A stretch of DNA of 64,000 bases from Nematopogon swammerdamellus (taxonomy: Eukaryota; Arthropoda; Insecta; Lepidoptera; Adelidae): assembly GCA_946902875.1 (NCBI GenBank), contig OX336336.1, positions 27,049,558 to 27,113,557 of the forward strand, written 5' to 3'. Position numbers and translations under genes: made by a program. The notes beneath the pieces were generated by a model that saw only the letters and a list, made by a program, of their open reading frames with translations, had not been told where the DNA came from and did not search any database. Shown piece by piece: positions 44,603 to 55,431 of this stretch (the stretch's first letter is position 1; each line of letters starts with the position of its first letter).

Positions 44603-44984
44603 GTCGTCTTCGATAGCTCAGTGGTGCGGTCGGTCGAACGTAGGTCGGATCAGAAGCACACCTAGGCTCGGCCAGTGGATGGATTGGTGACTGCTCGACC
44701 GTTGGAGGCTGACCGTGGTTCGGATTCCACGTAAAACTGTAGGTCCCTTCCTTTCTTATCTTACTAGGTGGTAAGGTAAGAAGGGGTTTAACCCGTCCGG
44801 GTTGGTACCACTGCACTGAATGAAAGGCCGGTTGAAACGGCTATGTAAATAGTTCATGTTTTCTGCCTACTTCAGTTCAGCCGGCACGACCGAAAGAAGC
44901 ACTGACATGGCACCTAATGTGATGGGCTGACATCACGAACGTATTAGGTGATGTAGCCAACCGTGTCAGTTTCAATAAAAAAAG
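44603..44984 (+). mobile_element. SINE-B, full length
   Basis: The head has a box-A-like 'gatagctcagtggtgcgg' and the 5S-like stretch 'aagcacacctaggctcgg', then the shared body, tail and A-rich end. An internal 14-bp duplication ('aggtggtaaggtaagaaggg') sits in the body. Confidence 0.85.
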
Positions 44985-45334
44985 GCTCTGTGAAGAAGGA
45001 GCGTAATTTCGTAGTCGTCGATGCAAAATCTCGCGCGCTCCCTGTACATTTTTGCACCATTGACTTATATATATTACTTACTAATGTTTTGAACCCCATT
45101 TTTTTTTAGATATAAATATAGTTATATTCGTCTTCTTTTAAAGAAACTAAAAAACAATATAAATGTCAGTACAAAGTTTTTTAGAAACCATAAACACAGG
45201 GCGGGCCGCGCTCACGCAAATCCATGCGTGGAATCGCGGGCGTTCGCCGCCGCGCGCCGCCCCGGCGCCTCTCGGCAGCCACTGATGTATTTTCGCATTT
45301 TACATCTTCCAACCATATGATAAAGTTATTACTA

Positions 45335-45470
45335 CTTCGGTCCTAGTGGACGGTTGCTCCTCGAAAGCCATGTCAGTGAATACCGGCGTGCCACAGGGAT
45401 CTGTGTTGTCACCCACAATGTTTCTTCTCCATATCATTGATATACGAATGACAATGTCAGCTATAAAGCG
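45335..45470 (+). pseudogene. reverse transcriptase core fragment
   Basis: The plus strand encodes VNTGVPQGSVLSPTMFLLHI, the GVPQGSVLSP motif of the RT palm. The frame then decays. The downstream 'ttgtcgtctaatttattaac' also occurs inverted at 220-245. Confidence 0.85.
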
Positions 45471-45879
45471 AACAAAAAGGTTGTCGTCTAATTTATTAAC
45501 AAGTCTATGCATTTACAAATCGTATTATTTACAAATTAATACGGCGCTATAATAAATATGTCTTATTGACTTCTCATTATACCTAAGTGCGATAACAGAG
45601 GATTTAGCGAATGGCTATATCGATATAGTCAATATGTGAATACGCCCTAAACCAAAAGATCAATATGAGCTTACCAAGCGAGTTCTGTTGTTTACGTACA
45701 GAATTAAATCGACCGTTGAGCATAGAATTTTACAAGAGAGATGAGTGTAAAGCCAAAAATGAAGAGAAAAAACGGGGTGTGGCTGTGCCGTGGACACGGC
45801 CGTGTGTTTTACGTGAATACGTGGAACGTAACGGGTAATATTTTCCTTGAGCGTATTACGTAACGAATTCTTTGATCCT

Positions 45880-46305
45880 TTAGCTATCGAGTGGTGTAAT
45901 AAAATTTTGGATGTAGATGATAGATATGAAGCTGAAACACCAAACTGTATCCCCCGATTTTGTTATCATCAGTTTTCTGGATTGGCTCCCACTATGGAAG
46001 CAAATTTAAAGACGTATTCACGTCAAAATACGTCCCTAGCAAGATTCGAATTTGGAACACCGGCTTGAGCCGTTTCGCCATCGGGCCGACGACTATTCTC
46101 TCTAAATACTTTTGGTCTACCATGGATATTAGTATTGTTCGGTAGCTGTGATTGGGCCCACGATCTGGAATAGGCTGAGTGAATCTATTCAAAATGCTCC
46201 TTCGGGCGGTATCTTCTCATCTAAGCTCAAGGAGTTTCTGGTCACCAAAGCATACTACTTCGTAGCGGAGTTCTTAGACCGTTATGATTACTCAAATAGA
46301 TAATA
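45880..46305 (+). pseudogene. decayed retroelement C-terminal region
   Basis: From 46145 the frame reads IGPTIWNRLSESIQNAPSGG and ends KLKEFLV...NR with a stop near 46302, matching the 'P.IWN.LP..I..A.S...FK..LK..L' ending of non-LTR ORF2. The part before 46140 is broken between frames and I cannot assign it safely. Confidence 0.6.
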
Positions 46306-46670
46306 ATTAAATGGTCATATAATTGGTAATATTTTATATTGTTAAATTATATATATATTTTATATATACATAGTATACACTGAAAATAGTATGTTATTCT
46401 TTAATAATAAATAACATGAATAATATAGGTAACTATAGAGATTTTTTTGCAGTCAACCTTTGGATTTTTAAGTCTGAGTTTAGTGCCAGTTTATTGAAGC
46501 CGGATGTATATATTGTTTCCGAGTAGTTGCCCGGAGCGACCACTGTGCAGGAAGCAAACAAACAATGCGGTGAGAGCGGAGGACGCTAGCGGGATCAGGC
46601 CGGGTTCAAATCGAATTAAGTTTGCCGCGGGACTATTTTGTTAACCCTCCACCGTGCAAACAGCTCTATA

Positions 46671-47160
46671 CAGGGTGTTTCAGGATAGGCTTGAGAAACT
46701 TCAGGAATAGAAAGTACCTCATTATTAAAAGAAAAAAATCCTTGTCACTCAAATCGAAATTCCGTATTTGATTTTCATACAAAAGATTAAAATTTTAATG
46801 AAAACTCCATGGACATTGAGTATGGGGAGATTTGGCAACAGTGATGTCTAAAGTCTAGGGAGTGCAATGACCTAGTCAAGTCAAGTCCCCTTTTTCTTTT
46901 GGTGTCGTTCAAGTTTAAGTGTTTTGAATTTACCTACATGCAGTTCAATTCTACTAGATAAGCAAGCAAGTTAGTAATTTTATTTTTGTTTAATAAAGGC
47001 GGACGTTAACCGTCCACCAAATCTTGACGAAACTATTTTCACAAAAAATTACTATAAAATGACCCAATCTGGGAAAACGTTTCAGGGCTTTTCGTCTTCA
47101 AATATGGACCCCATTCGAACCCTGAAGTTACGAAACCCTATTCTGAAGCACTCTGTATAG
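46671..47160. mobile_element. TIR element with CAGGGTGTTTC-type ends
   Basis: The left end TATACAGGGTGTTTCAGGAT pairs with the right end over ~39 bp with mismatches, including the AACTTCAGG block. TA lies at both ends. No transposase is encoded. Confidence 0.65.
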
Positions 47161-47478
47161 CAGCAGCACAGCAAACTTGCTCGATGTCTTTATTATGTAA
47201 TCGAATTGGATACAATACACTTGGACACGTAGAGCGTAATTTTTATCCGGCCATTCTATTGGTTCGGCGAGAAAGGACGGGCAAGAAAACTGGCCTTTAG
47301 TTTTTATTTTTATTTTATAAACAGCCGGTAACGCTCGTATGGTGTCTGCCTATGCCCAAAAGTTCAATGTAAGATCAGAAACAGCCAATAAGCCAAAATG
47401 AGAGTCGACAAGCCCTTCCGGCCGCGTACGTAACTGAGTTTCGTAACTGGTTGCGGTAGAAGAATATTTATTCAAGCC

Positions 47479-47787
47479 TTTTTAGGTTTCCGTATCCCGT
47501 ACGGAAGCCTATTACTAAGCCTACGCCGTCTGTCTGTTTGTCTGTCTGCCTGACCGTCCGTCCGTCTGTTTGTCCGAGGGCTGTATCTCTAGAACCGTAA
47601 GGTAGCCCGTTGAATTTTTCACAGAATATGTGTTATTATGGCGGATAAAATAACAAATAATAAAAAATAGAAAAGTGAAAAATTAAGTAAAAAATCTCAT
47701 ACAAGAAACTTGTTTTTTTTTCTATGTTTTTTTTTTGTGGTGCGGAAACCTCGATGCGCGAGTCCGACTCGCACTTGGCCGGTTTTA
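47479..47787 (-). repeat. rep-D copy
   Basis: Minus-strand rep-D from 'tttttaggtttccgtatccc' to 'gactcgcacttggccggttt'. Confidence 0.8.
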
Positions 47788-48055
47788 TTAATCGATGTGG
47801 ATAATTCTTTTCTTCTTCCCGAGATGGGAATGTAGCCTTAAGTAACTGTTTTTTTATTTAATTGAATCCATGATCACTGCGATAGCTCATTATGATCTCA
47901 TATTTTCATCTTCTCTTACAAATCTAAAGTTGCATAAATGAAAACGCTTTTTGTAGCGAAAGAAAATGTTTCTTTGACTGCTTCACTCGCTACACTTCCA
48001 TTTAATCTTTTGCAGAATTTTGCGATCAGAATATCGAGGCAAAAGAACCAGAAGC

Positions 48056-48420
48056 AGCGGGTGGCCGAGTGGTTTGAGCATCGGCTTCTCATGCGGGAGG
48101 TCCGAGGTTCGAATTCGGTCGGCGTGTACCAATGAGTTTTTTCTGACGAAAAAATTTACGTGCATACCTACATCTGCTGCTTCACCGTTCGGAACCGGTG
48201 TAAAACTGTAGGTCCCTTCCCTTGCCCCTTACTAGGTGGTAGGCTCTAATTGTAGCCGACTGGGTTGGTACCACCGTACTGGATGTAAGATGGCCGCATA
48301 GCAACCTCGGTTGTGTTCTCCTCTAGTCCAGTATAGCCAACAATCCAGGGAAGTCTCCGGTATGGCACCTACCTTCTCGGAGGTGATATTGGCTAGTCAT
48401 ACCGGATTACATAAAAAAAA
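48056..48420 (+). mobile_element. SINE-A, full length
   Basis: The tRNA-like head (48056-48130) has box A TGGCCGAGTGG and box B GGTTCGAATTC. It is followed by the leader, shared body (ctgtaggtcccttcccttgc, aggtggtaggct), the tail and poly-A. A rep-D head fragment (48438-48490) follows. Confidence 0.88.
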
Positions 48421-48519
48421 AACCAGAGGAACGCAACACGAAAAACCGCCTAAGTGCGAGTCGGACTCGCGCACCGAGGTTTTCGTACCACGGTGTAAAT
48501 AAATAAATAATACCTACAT

Positions 48520-48785
48520 ATCACACACGCTGAATCCCGACAATCGGGGTAAGCAGAGTAATCGGTTTTGCGCTGCAAGAAATCTGGTAAATTACAGCAC
48601 AACACCGACCACCACGTTTCGCAAAGTATTCGAACAAGATTCAATCGACCAAGCAGCAAGTAAGGCACGAAGCACCACCTGCTGCATGACTCGGTGGAAG
48701 TACCGCGCCAAGGTGAGAGTTGGCGAGCCTGTCGCCCTTTAGCACGGTATCTTTTCCTTGTCCCTTAGTCGCCTTTTACGACATT
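48520..48785 (-). repeat. rep-C copy
   Basis: From the ATAC tail ('catatcacacacgctgaatc') to 'agtcgccttttacgacat', where an AT-rich stretch replaces the rep-C head. Confidence 0.78.
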
Positions 48786-48929
48786 TATTTATTATTTATT
48801 TATTTAGGTAAATTCACAGTGAATTTACAATGTTACGTAGACATAAAAAATGGGTACTAATGACACAATTACGAATTTACACAAGATGGACACAGATGTA
48901 AAATTAAAATGGCACTATACGTATATCGT

Positions 48930-49245
48930 GTGGGGCCGGTTCTTTAAAATAATAGCCCCACTGCATCTCTCCCCGTGTATGTCGTAAAAGGCGACTAAGG
49001 GATATAACTCCCTTCTTATATTACTAGGTGGTAGGGTTTAACCCGCCCGGGTTGGTAGCACCGCACTGAATGAAAGGTCGGTCGAAACGGCTATGTAAAT
49101 AGTTTGTGTTTTCCGTCCAGTTCAGTGTAGCCGGCAAGACCGAAGGGAAGCACTGACGTGGCACCAAGTTCACCCGGTGTTATGGGCTGACATCAAGGAT
49201 GTTGTAGGTGATGTAGCCAACAGTGTCAGTTTACATAAAAAAAAA
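48930..49245 (+). mobile_element. chimeric SINE: rep-C head on SINE-B body
   Basis: The rep-C head (about 48930-49005) passes at 'aagggatataactcccttct' directly into the SINE-B body and tail, ending in a 17-A run. The same junction occurs at 51893-52205, 52830-53150 and 55432-55590. Confidence 0.85.
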
Positions 49246-49377
49246 AAAAAAAAACTCCAAATTCACATACAAATTAAGAACTATAATACTTACTATTTAA
49301 CTATTAATTTTTTTTTTACTTTTAATTTAAATAAATTTAAAATATTAATGTCACTAAATAAAAGTACATACTGATTT

Positions 49378-50260
49378 TTGTATGTTGTATGTTTGATGTA
49401 CATACTGAAAATTACGCTCGCTCAATCTCTCTTATTGCCAATTCTAGATGGCCAATTCAATGATGTGTGTTATCTTGACCTAAATGAGGATCTCCTCAAC
49501 AAACTTGACCGTATTCTTAACTTGTGCATTCGCTATATTTTCGGATTGCGCAAGTATGACCATATATCTGAATATCGAGCTCGCCTTCGGTGGCTCGATG
49601 TTCGTGGTCGCAGGAACTCTCACGCCCTCTCTCTTCTCTTCCGCACACTTAATGATCCTGCTGCTCCCAAATACTTGAGTGAACGATTTGAATTTCTTTC
49701 TTCTCACGGCCTGGCTTTAAGATCTGCTGACAACTTACTCTTGGCAATACCGGCTCACTCAAGCTCGTTCTACACAGACTCTTTCACAGTACAAACAGCT
49801 CGCCTCTGGAATAATCTGCCTGTGCATTTACGCTCCTCTACGTCTATGAATGTATTTAAGATAAATTTAAACAAACTTCTCCTTTCCTTACCGAAGTAAA
49901 TGCAATTTATATTACATAAGTACATATCTTTACCCCCCTTCTCTTACTCTCCTGTCATTCAGTTGATTGTGTTGCACAACGGTACCACCGATTAATGTAC
50001 ATATAATATGTAAGTTTATTATATACATATATATGCTTATTTAAAGTATCTATGTAGTATTCGTACGTAGTTTATCATACATATTTCTTTAATCTAACAC
50101 AGTGTCACAAACTATTCTTGTTCGCCTGCATGTACTTCTCCCACATCCCAAAGGTTAGTTAGAATAGAATGCCTCGCGGCATTAAGCTCGCCTGTTGTAC
50201 CTAATTTTGATAAATTGGTGTTCAATAAAGAATATATACATACATACATACATACATACA
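49378..50260 (+). pseudogene. 3' part of a jockey/CR1-type non-LTR retrotransposon
   Basis: The frame 49378-49899 encodes the reverse transcriptase thumb and C-terminus: LDRILNLCIRYIFGLRKYDH, RRNSHALSLLFRTLND and FTVQTARLWNNLPVHLRSST. It is open for about 173 codons and could be a recent 5'-truncated copy. A 3' UTR of ~350 bp follows, with 'catcccaaaggttagttaga', a poly-A-type signal AATAAA and an ATAC microsatellite tail. The tail matches 22363-22530. Confidence 0.85.
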
Positions 50261-50620
50261 TGTTTCATTCACACATTTTTTTTACTTTCTAAAACGGCCC
50301 CAAATGTTCCCAAGCCTAACTCACACTTGACTTGGTTTTTCGTGTTACGTTCCTCTGGCTCTCGTGCCTTGATATTTTTCTCAATAATATAAAGTCCCGG
50401 TTTCGGAAGTCCTGTCACACACACACACACTGGCGTGCGTACGACCTACATTATAACCAATTTTAATTTCCGACCAAGACAATTCCATTTTCAGAGTGAC
50501 TGAGCATAATATTTTGAGACTGAACGAACGAGGGATACAGATATGGAAATGACATAAAATTACAGTGTTATTTTTTTCGACTATTGCTTAGACCTTCTCG
50601 CTTGCACAACAAGAAGCACA
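50261..50620. other. no gene seen
   Basis: Contains a worn copy of 'acttggttttt' plus a CACA microsatellite near 50420. Nothing coding. Confidence 0.4.
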
Positions 50621-51228
50621 GTACCCTATCACGAGATTTAACCTACTACGCTACGCCGCCGCCGTGTTCTACGCATCATTTTTTATGGAGAAACGGAGCA
50701 GCGCCTCTAGTGATAGATTTGCGAACTTCGTTTCTCCATACAAAATTATGTGGAGAACACGGCGTAGCGTAGGGTAGTTTTTTTTTTTTTTTTTATGTAA
50801 TCCTGTATGGTTGGCTGAGTCGGAGGGGCCAAAGCGCATGCTCCGACCAGCCAATATCACCTCCGAGAAGGTAGGTGCCATACCGGAGACTTCCCTGGAT
50901 TGCTGGCTATACTGGACTAGAGGAGAACACAACCGAGGCTGCTATGCGGCCATCTTACATCCAGTACGGTGGTACCAACCCAGTCGGCTACAATTTGAGC
51001 CTACCACCTAGTGAGGGGCAAGGGAAGGGACCTACAGTTTTACACCGGTTCCGAACGGTGAAGCAGCAGGTATGCTCGTAAATTTTTTCGTCAGAAAAAT
51101 CTCATTGGTACACGCCGACCGGATTCGAACCTCGGACCTCTCGCATGAGAAGCCGATGCCCAAACCACTCGGCCGCCCGCCGCCCTGAAGGGCGGCGGGT
51201 AGTAGGTTAAATCTCGTGATTAGGGTAC
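50621..51228. mobile_element. MITE split by a SINE-A
   Basis: The outer ends GTACCCTATCACGAGATTTA and 'taaatctcgtgattagggtac' pair over about 29 bp with one extra base. Further in, 'acgctacgccg' and 'cggcgtagcgta' pair. SINE-A occupies 50779-51186 between the inner arm and the right end. Confidence 0.75.
50779..51186 (-). mobile_element. SINE-A, full length, inside a MITE
   Basis: It starts with the poly-T of the inverted tail (50779-50794) and ends with the tRNA-like head near 51180. It is very close to the copy at 6888-7290 in the body. Confidence 0.85.
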
Positions 51229-51334
51229 AGATCATATTGAATCGTACATACATACCACACGCCGTATCCCGACATTCGGGGTAAGCAAAGTAATCGTTGT
51301 TGTGCTGCGGGTACTCTCATTAAAAGACATATTT

Positions 51335-51450
51335 ATCAGCCTCGGTAGCTGAGTGATGCGATCGGTCGACTGTTGTTAAGCACACCTGGGCACGGTCAGT
51401 ACTTGGATAGGTGACAGCTCGACCGTTGGATATGGATCATGGACCGTGGT
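51335..51450 (+). mobile_element. SINE-B head fragment
   Basis: It keeps the complete internal promoter region, including 'gttgttaagcacacctgggc' and 'agtacttggataggtga', but stops at 'accgtggttccc'. A rep-C tail fragment (51247-51315, minus) precedes it. Confidence 0.8.
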
Positions 51451-51549
51451 TCCCGAAGCCGCTGGCAAAAGCTAGCACAAAATATATACAAGTAAAATCA
51501 AAACAAATATAAAAAAATTTACGTGACGCAAGTTATAGGTCGTTCGTTC

Positions 51550-51690
51550 TAACCTGAGGCGTACAAATACATTCACGCATGACGGTGAGCATAAAATTCT
51601 GCGAGTGTAGTAGTGCTCAGCCCATGCATAGGTGCATGTCAAGTATTTGTATTAGAGAAATGCATGTGTGTGCGGCCTCAGGTTAGGCCG
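51550..51690. mobile_element. possible small TIR element
   Basis: AACCTGAGGC at 51553 and GCCTCAGGTT at about 51678 are inverted, and inner 'caaatac' words also pair. The element would be ~135 bp. No clear target duplication. Confidence 0.4.
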
Positions 51691-51867
51691 TCCATGCTAT
51701 GTGTACGCAGCGCAAAATACCCTCAGTGTGGCGTTAGGCCAGACCTAAATCTTGTAAAATATTTTTCGACCAGATATTCCGGCCAACATGCTGAGTGGGG
51801 CCCAATTTGTGGGTAATTTTTAATGGTAAGTAGGTATTTTATCTTGTTTTTTAATTTTTTTCCTCTA

Positions 51868-51892
51868 AGGTTAGGTTAGGTTAGGTTAGGCT
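51868..51892 (+). repeat. interstitial TTAGG tract
   Basis: Four consecutive GGTTA/TTAGG units, the canonical insect telomere repeat. The tract abuts the 3' end of a minus-strand SINE-type copy. Confidence 0.9.
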
Positions 51893-52205
51893 TATGGCAA
51901 CTGACACGGTTGGCTACATCATCACCTACAACATACGTGATGTTAGCCCATAACACCGGGCGAACTTCGTGTCACGCCAGTGCTTCCCTTCGGTCGTGCC
52001 GGCTACACTGAACTGGAAGGAAAACATAAACTATTTACATAGCCGTTTCGACCGACGTTTTATTCAGTGCGGTGATATCAACCCGGGCGGGTTAAACCCT
52101 ACCACCTACTAATATAAGAAGGGAGTCATATCCCTTAGTCGCATTTTACGATATACACGGGGGAGATGCAGTGGGGTTATTCTTTTAAAGTACCGGCCCC
52201 ACACG
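51893..52205 (-). mobile_element. chimeric rep-C/SINE-B copy
   Basis: On the minus strand the rep-C head (52205-52140) joins the SINE-B body at the usual junction ('gggatatgactcccttctta' in its own orientation) and runs to the 'gtgtcagttgcc' end. Confidence 0.85.
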
Positions 52206-52287
52206 GTCTATATGGAAGTGTGAGTAAACACAAACTGGTACGGTTTGTCGTCTCACGGATGACACGCGCTTCTAATCGTCGCGTGAG

Positions 52288-52618
52288 GATACCCATAGCT
52301 GGCTGCGTTGCATAGAAAAAGGTCGTAAGTCGATGTTGTTTTTTAATTAAAAAAAATTTTTGGTTATACAACTTTAAAATCTACTACAATAGAGTTCTGT
52401 GCTTGTGGTTTAGTTATTTATCAGTGCAATAAAAATTTCGCTTTATTCATTCACTTTTGCGTCAGATGAAAAAAATCGTAATTAAATCATTTTTTTCAAT
52501 TCACAGAACTCCATTGTTGTAGATTTTTAAATTTTATTACCATTAATTTTTTAAAATTAAAATACAACACCGACTTACGGCCTTTGTCTATGCAAAGGAG
52601 CCAGCTATGGGTATCCAG
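52288..52618. mobile_element. foldback element with ~120-bp arms
   Basis: The left arm starts GGATACCCATAGCTGGCT and the right arm is its complement with small gaps. Shared inner words include 'tcgtaagtcg' and 'agagttctgtg'. The loop is about 90 bp of AT-rich DNA. Confidence 0.8.
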
Positions 52619-52829
52619 TATCCTCTTAAACGTTCTTCGTGTTGAATTGCCGGTCTCACGTGATGGGGGGGAAAATGTGCGCCAAATTGCGGAAATGGGG
52701 CAATAAAGAGGCTGTAGGAGTTTTGGAGAGATAAAATGTATTTAATTTACAAGTATTTTATTGCAAGAAACGTAGCCGGCATACAACTGTGAAATTCGAA
52801 ATTAGCTAGAACTCGCACTTTGTGGTACT

Positions 52830-53150
52830 GTACCGTGTGGGGCCGGTACTTTAAAAGAATAGCCCCACTGCATCTGCCCAAGTATGTCGTAAAAGGCGAC
52901 TAAGGGATATGACTCCCTTCTTATATATTACTAGGTGGTAGGGTTTAAGCCGCCCGGGTTGCTACCACCGCACTGAATGAAAGTTCGGTCGAAACGGCTA
53001 TGTAAATAGTTTGCGTTTTCCGTCCAGTTCAGTGTAGCCGGCACGACCGAAGGGAACCACTGACATGGCACCTAGCTCACCCGGTGTTATGGGCTGACAT
53101 CACGGATGTTGTAGGTGATGTAGCCAACCGTGTCAGTTTCCACTAAAAAA
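52830..53150 (+). mobile_element. chimeric rep-C/SINE-B copy
   Basis: It runs from 'accgtgtggggccggtactt' through the junction near 52905 to the A-rich end at 53150. Confidence 0.85.
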
Positions 53151-53561
53151 AACTTTCTCTTTATGTGAAAATTATTTTTTTGTAATTTTATAAGTTTTAT
53201 TTTTTATGATTTCTTTACCTTAGCTGTGGTTAGTTTAATTAGATTAGTCGTGCTATTTTATATATTTCCTGTGACATTTTCTTTTGTATGACGCCTTGTC
53301 CAGTCTAGTCTAGCCTATAAGTTTATGTACTTCTCGGCGAAGTGGGTCCAACCGCAAATCAGCGCAATAGACAACGTTGTCGTTGTCTCCTATTGAATAT
53401 TCTGAGTTGGGCCCAATTTGTCGCCAATTATTGTTTAATGTTCTGTGTTATACCTATGTCCTTTGTTAAACTGGCGAAAAATAAACGCTCATTTAATTTC
53501 TATTCATTTATTTAATAAATAACAAAAAAGTAATATTAATAACTAAAGAAATAAACCTACC

Positions 53562-53745
53562 TAACAAACATTAAAATAACTATCAAAAGGGGCATTTTCA
53601 AATGTTCCTAGAACACTTGCTGCATTACCCCGCTGGATGGCAAGGCTTACCCTTTGAATGAAGTAGGCCCTTGATTGCGGGACGCCAGTTGCGTCCACCA
53701 GCAGAGGCCCAAGCCTCTTCAAGAAGCTTTTGTATTTCTATTTGA
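53562..53745 (-). pseudogene. non-LTR retroelement C-terminus
   Basis: The minus strand encodes [40 protein letters not shown] and a DSYFN-type end with a stop. It is the fourth copy of the domain found at 1530-2027, 20480-20938 and 62824-63030. The conserved 'gtccaaccgcaaat' sequence at 53345 recurs near 21030, downstream of the second copy's region. Confidence 0.75.
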
Positions 53746-53864
53746 TTTCATGATTATTTTTTTTTAAATAATAATTTAAAATTAAATTGTGTAAATAAAT
53801 GTATGAAGTAGTTAATTGAATTGCTTTCCAATCGTCATAAAATTACACACTTTAAATTTAAATT

Positions 53865-54110
53865 AAATTACAAATGTACTTGGGGGGAAATATGTGGGCA
53901 GAGAGAGCCATAGAACGTTCCAGAGTTTACCGGTTCTGTTGAGGAAAGATCTGCAGAACCGATTGGTACGCACGCATACGCAGTAAGTCCAGCGTATAGG
54001 GATGCAATCCCTGCCCAGTACGCGTGGTGCGGATGTGAAAAGGGGACGGAGGGATCGCGTTGAACAGCACCTCCCAGCAATCCCCGTGGAATAAGCGAAT
54101 TATGATCAGC
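53865..54110 (-). pseudogene. CR1-like reverse transcriptase C-terminus
   Basis: It resembles the 28040-28510 copy at DNA level ('gtacttggggggaaatatg', 'gcgttccagagtttac'-like). The reading frame is broken. Confidence 0.65.
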
Positions 54111-54145
54111 TAACGCATCCTCAACAGTGTAATAAATAACTCTTT

Positions 54146-54580
54146 TTAACCGACTTCAAAAAAAGGAGGAGGTTCTCAATTCGACTGTATTTTTTTTATG
54201 TTTGTTACTTCAGAACTTTGGATTGGGTGAACCGATTTTGATGAATCTTTTTTTATTTGAAAGCTGGTGCTTCCCGTGTGTTCCCATTTCAATTTGGTCA
54301 AGATCGGTTTGGAAAGCGAGGCGAAAAGCGAGTACATTAATAGGAAAAAAAAAATACTAAAAAAGAACTGCGAAATAAAAAACTATTTAAAAACATATAA
54401 AAACCGCCTTCAAAAATGTATGAAATAAGAAAAAAACGAACCCTAGAGTTGAAGGCGGTGCTAAAGCAAGCAAAAATGATGCATAAAAAGAAAACATGTG
54501 TGGATGATATCCTTTGTGATTTGTGTAGCACCGCCTTCAACTCTAGGGTTCGATTTTTTTTATTTCATACATTTTTAATT
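54146..54580 (+). mobile_element. rep-G element with terminal foldback
   Basis: Begins 'accgacttcaaaaaaaggag' and ends in the foldback at 54390-54580. It lacks the 'gaggccgaaggccgagcg' palindrome found in the 5066 and 62012 copies. Confidence 0.75.
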
Positions 54581-54879
54581 AGCACGAGTTTAATTCGTCG
54601 TTTAAAATTATTCTCGCTCTAAATTTATCTTGTCGCCATACATTACCAGACCTCGAGGCATTCTCACCGCATTGCCCTTCGGCGCCGAGTTAATAAATTT
54701 TTGCCGCGTTTGCCACTTCGCGGCTCGACTAAGCAGAATTAATATGCGGTTATTAATGTCTAGTTCAAAGAGGTCTCAGCCCTTGGCGGGAGGACTTGAG
54801 CGCACTAGGTCGGAGCCATGCGAGCGACCTTCACGCCTCTAATCCAGTGGTTCCCAAATAGTGATACAGAATATCTTTA

Positions 54880-55270
54880 AGCGGCGGGTGGCCGAGTGGT
54901 TTGAGCATCGGCTTCTCATGCGAGAGGTCCGCGGTTCGAATCCGGTCGGCGTGTACCAATGAGTTTTTCTGACGAAAAAATTTACACCTGCTGCTTCACC
55001 GTTCGGAACCGGTGTAAAACTGTAGGTCCCTTCCCTTGCCCCTTACTAGGTGGTAGGCTCAAATTGTCGCCGACTGGGATGGTACCACCGTACTGAATGT
55101 AAGATGGCCGCATAGCAGCCTAGATTGTGTTCTCCTCTAGTCCAGTATAGCCAGCAATCCAGGTAAGTCTCCGGTATGGCACCTACCTTCTCGGAGATGA
55201 TATTGGCTAGTCGAAGCATGCGCTTTGGCCTCTCCGTCTCAGCCACCAATATCGGATTAAAAAAAAAAAA
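54880..55270 (+). mobile_element. SINE-A, full length
   Basis: It has the best preserved head: box A TGGCCGAGTGG and box B GGTTCGAATCC are both perfect. It is followed by leader, shared body, tail and poly-A at 55259. Confidence 0.88.
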
Positions 55271-55431
55271 GTGGTACGCGTACCCCCAGGGGTACGTAGG
55301 CTCAAGATAAGGCGTACCTCTACAAAGTAAAAAGAAAGGGTCCCACTTATCTCATGAATGAAAATTTTCTCCACTGATGAATGGTTGATTGGGACCTATT
55401 TCGTATTACATTTCTTTCTTCTTTTCGGTTC

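Noticed and set aside
48056..48130. Sequence scored as a possible tRNA gene (good boxes A and B)
   Set aside because: It is the head of SINE-A, followed by a shared SINE body and poly-A tail in at least four copies, and lacks proper tRNA arms.
49378..49899. 173-codon frame considered as a host gene
   Set aside because: Its motifs (LDRILNLCIRYIFGLRKYDH and RLWNNLP) are those of a non-LTR reverse transcriptase C-terminus, and a retroelement 3' UTR with a microsatellite tail follows.
51868..51892. TTAGG tract as evidence of a chromosome end
   Set aside because: Only four units are present and they are surrounded by interspersed repeats on both sides, so the tract is interstitial.
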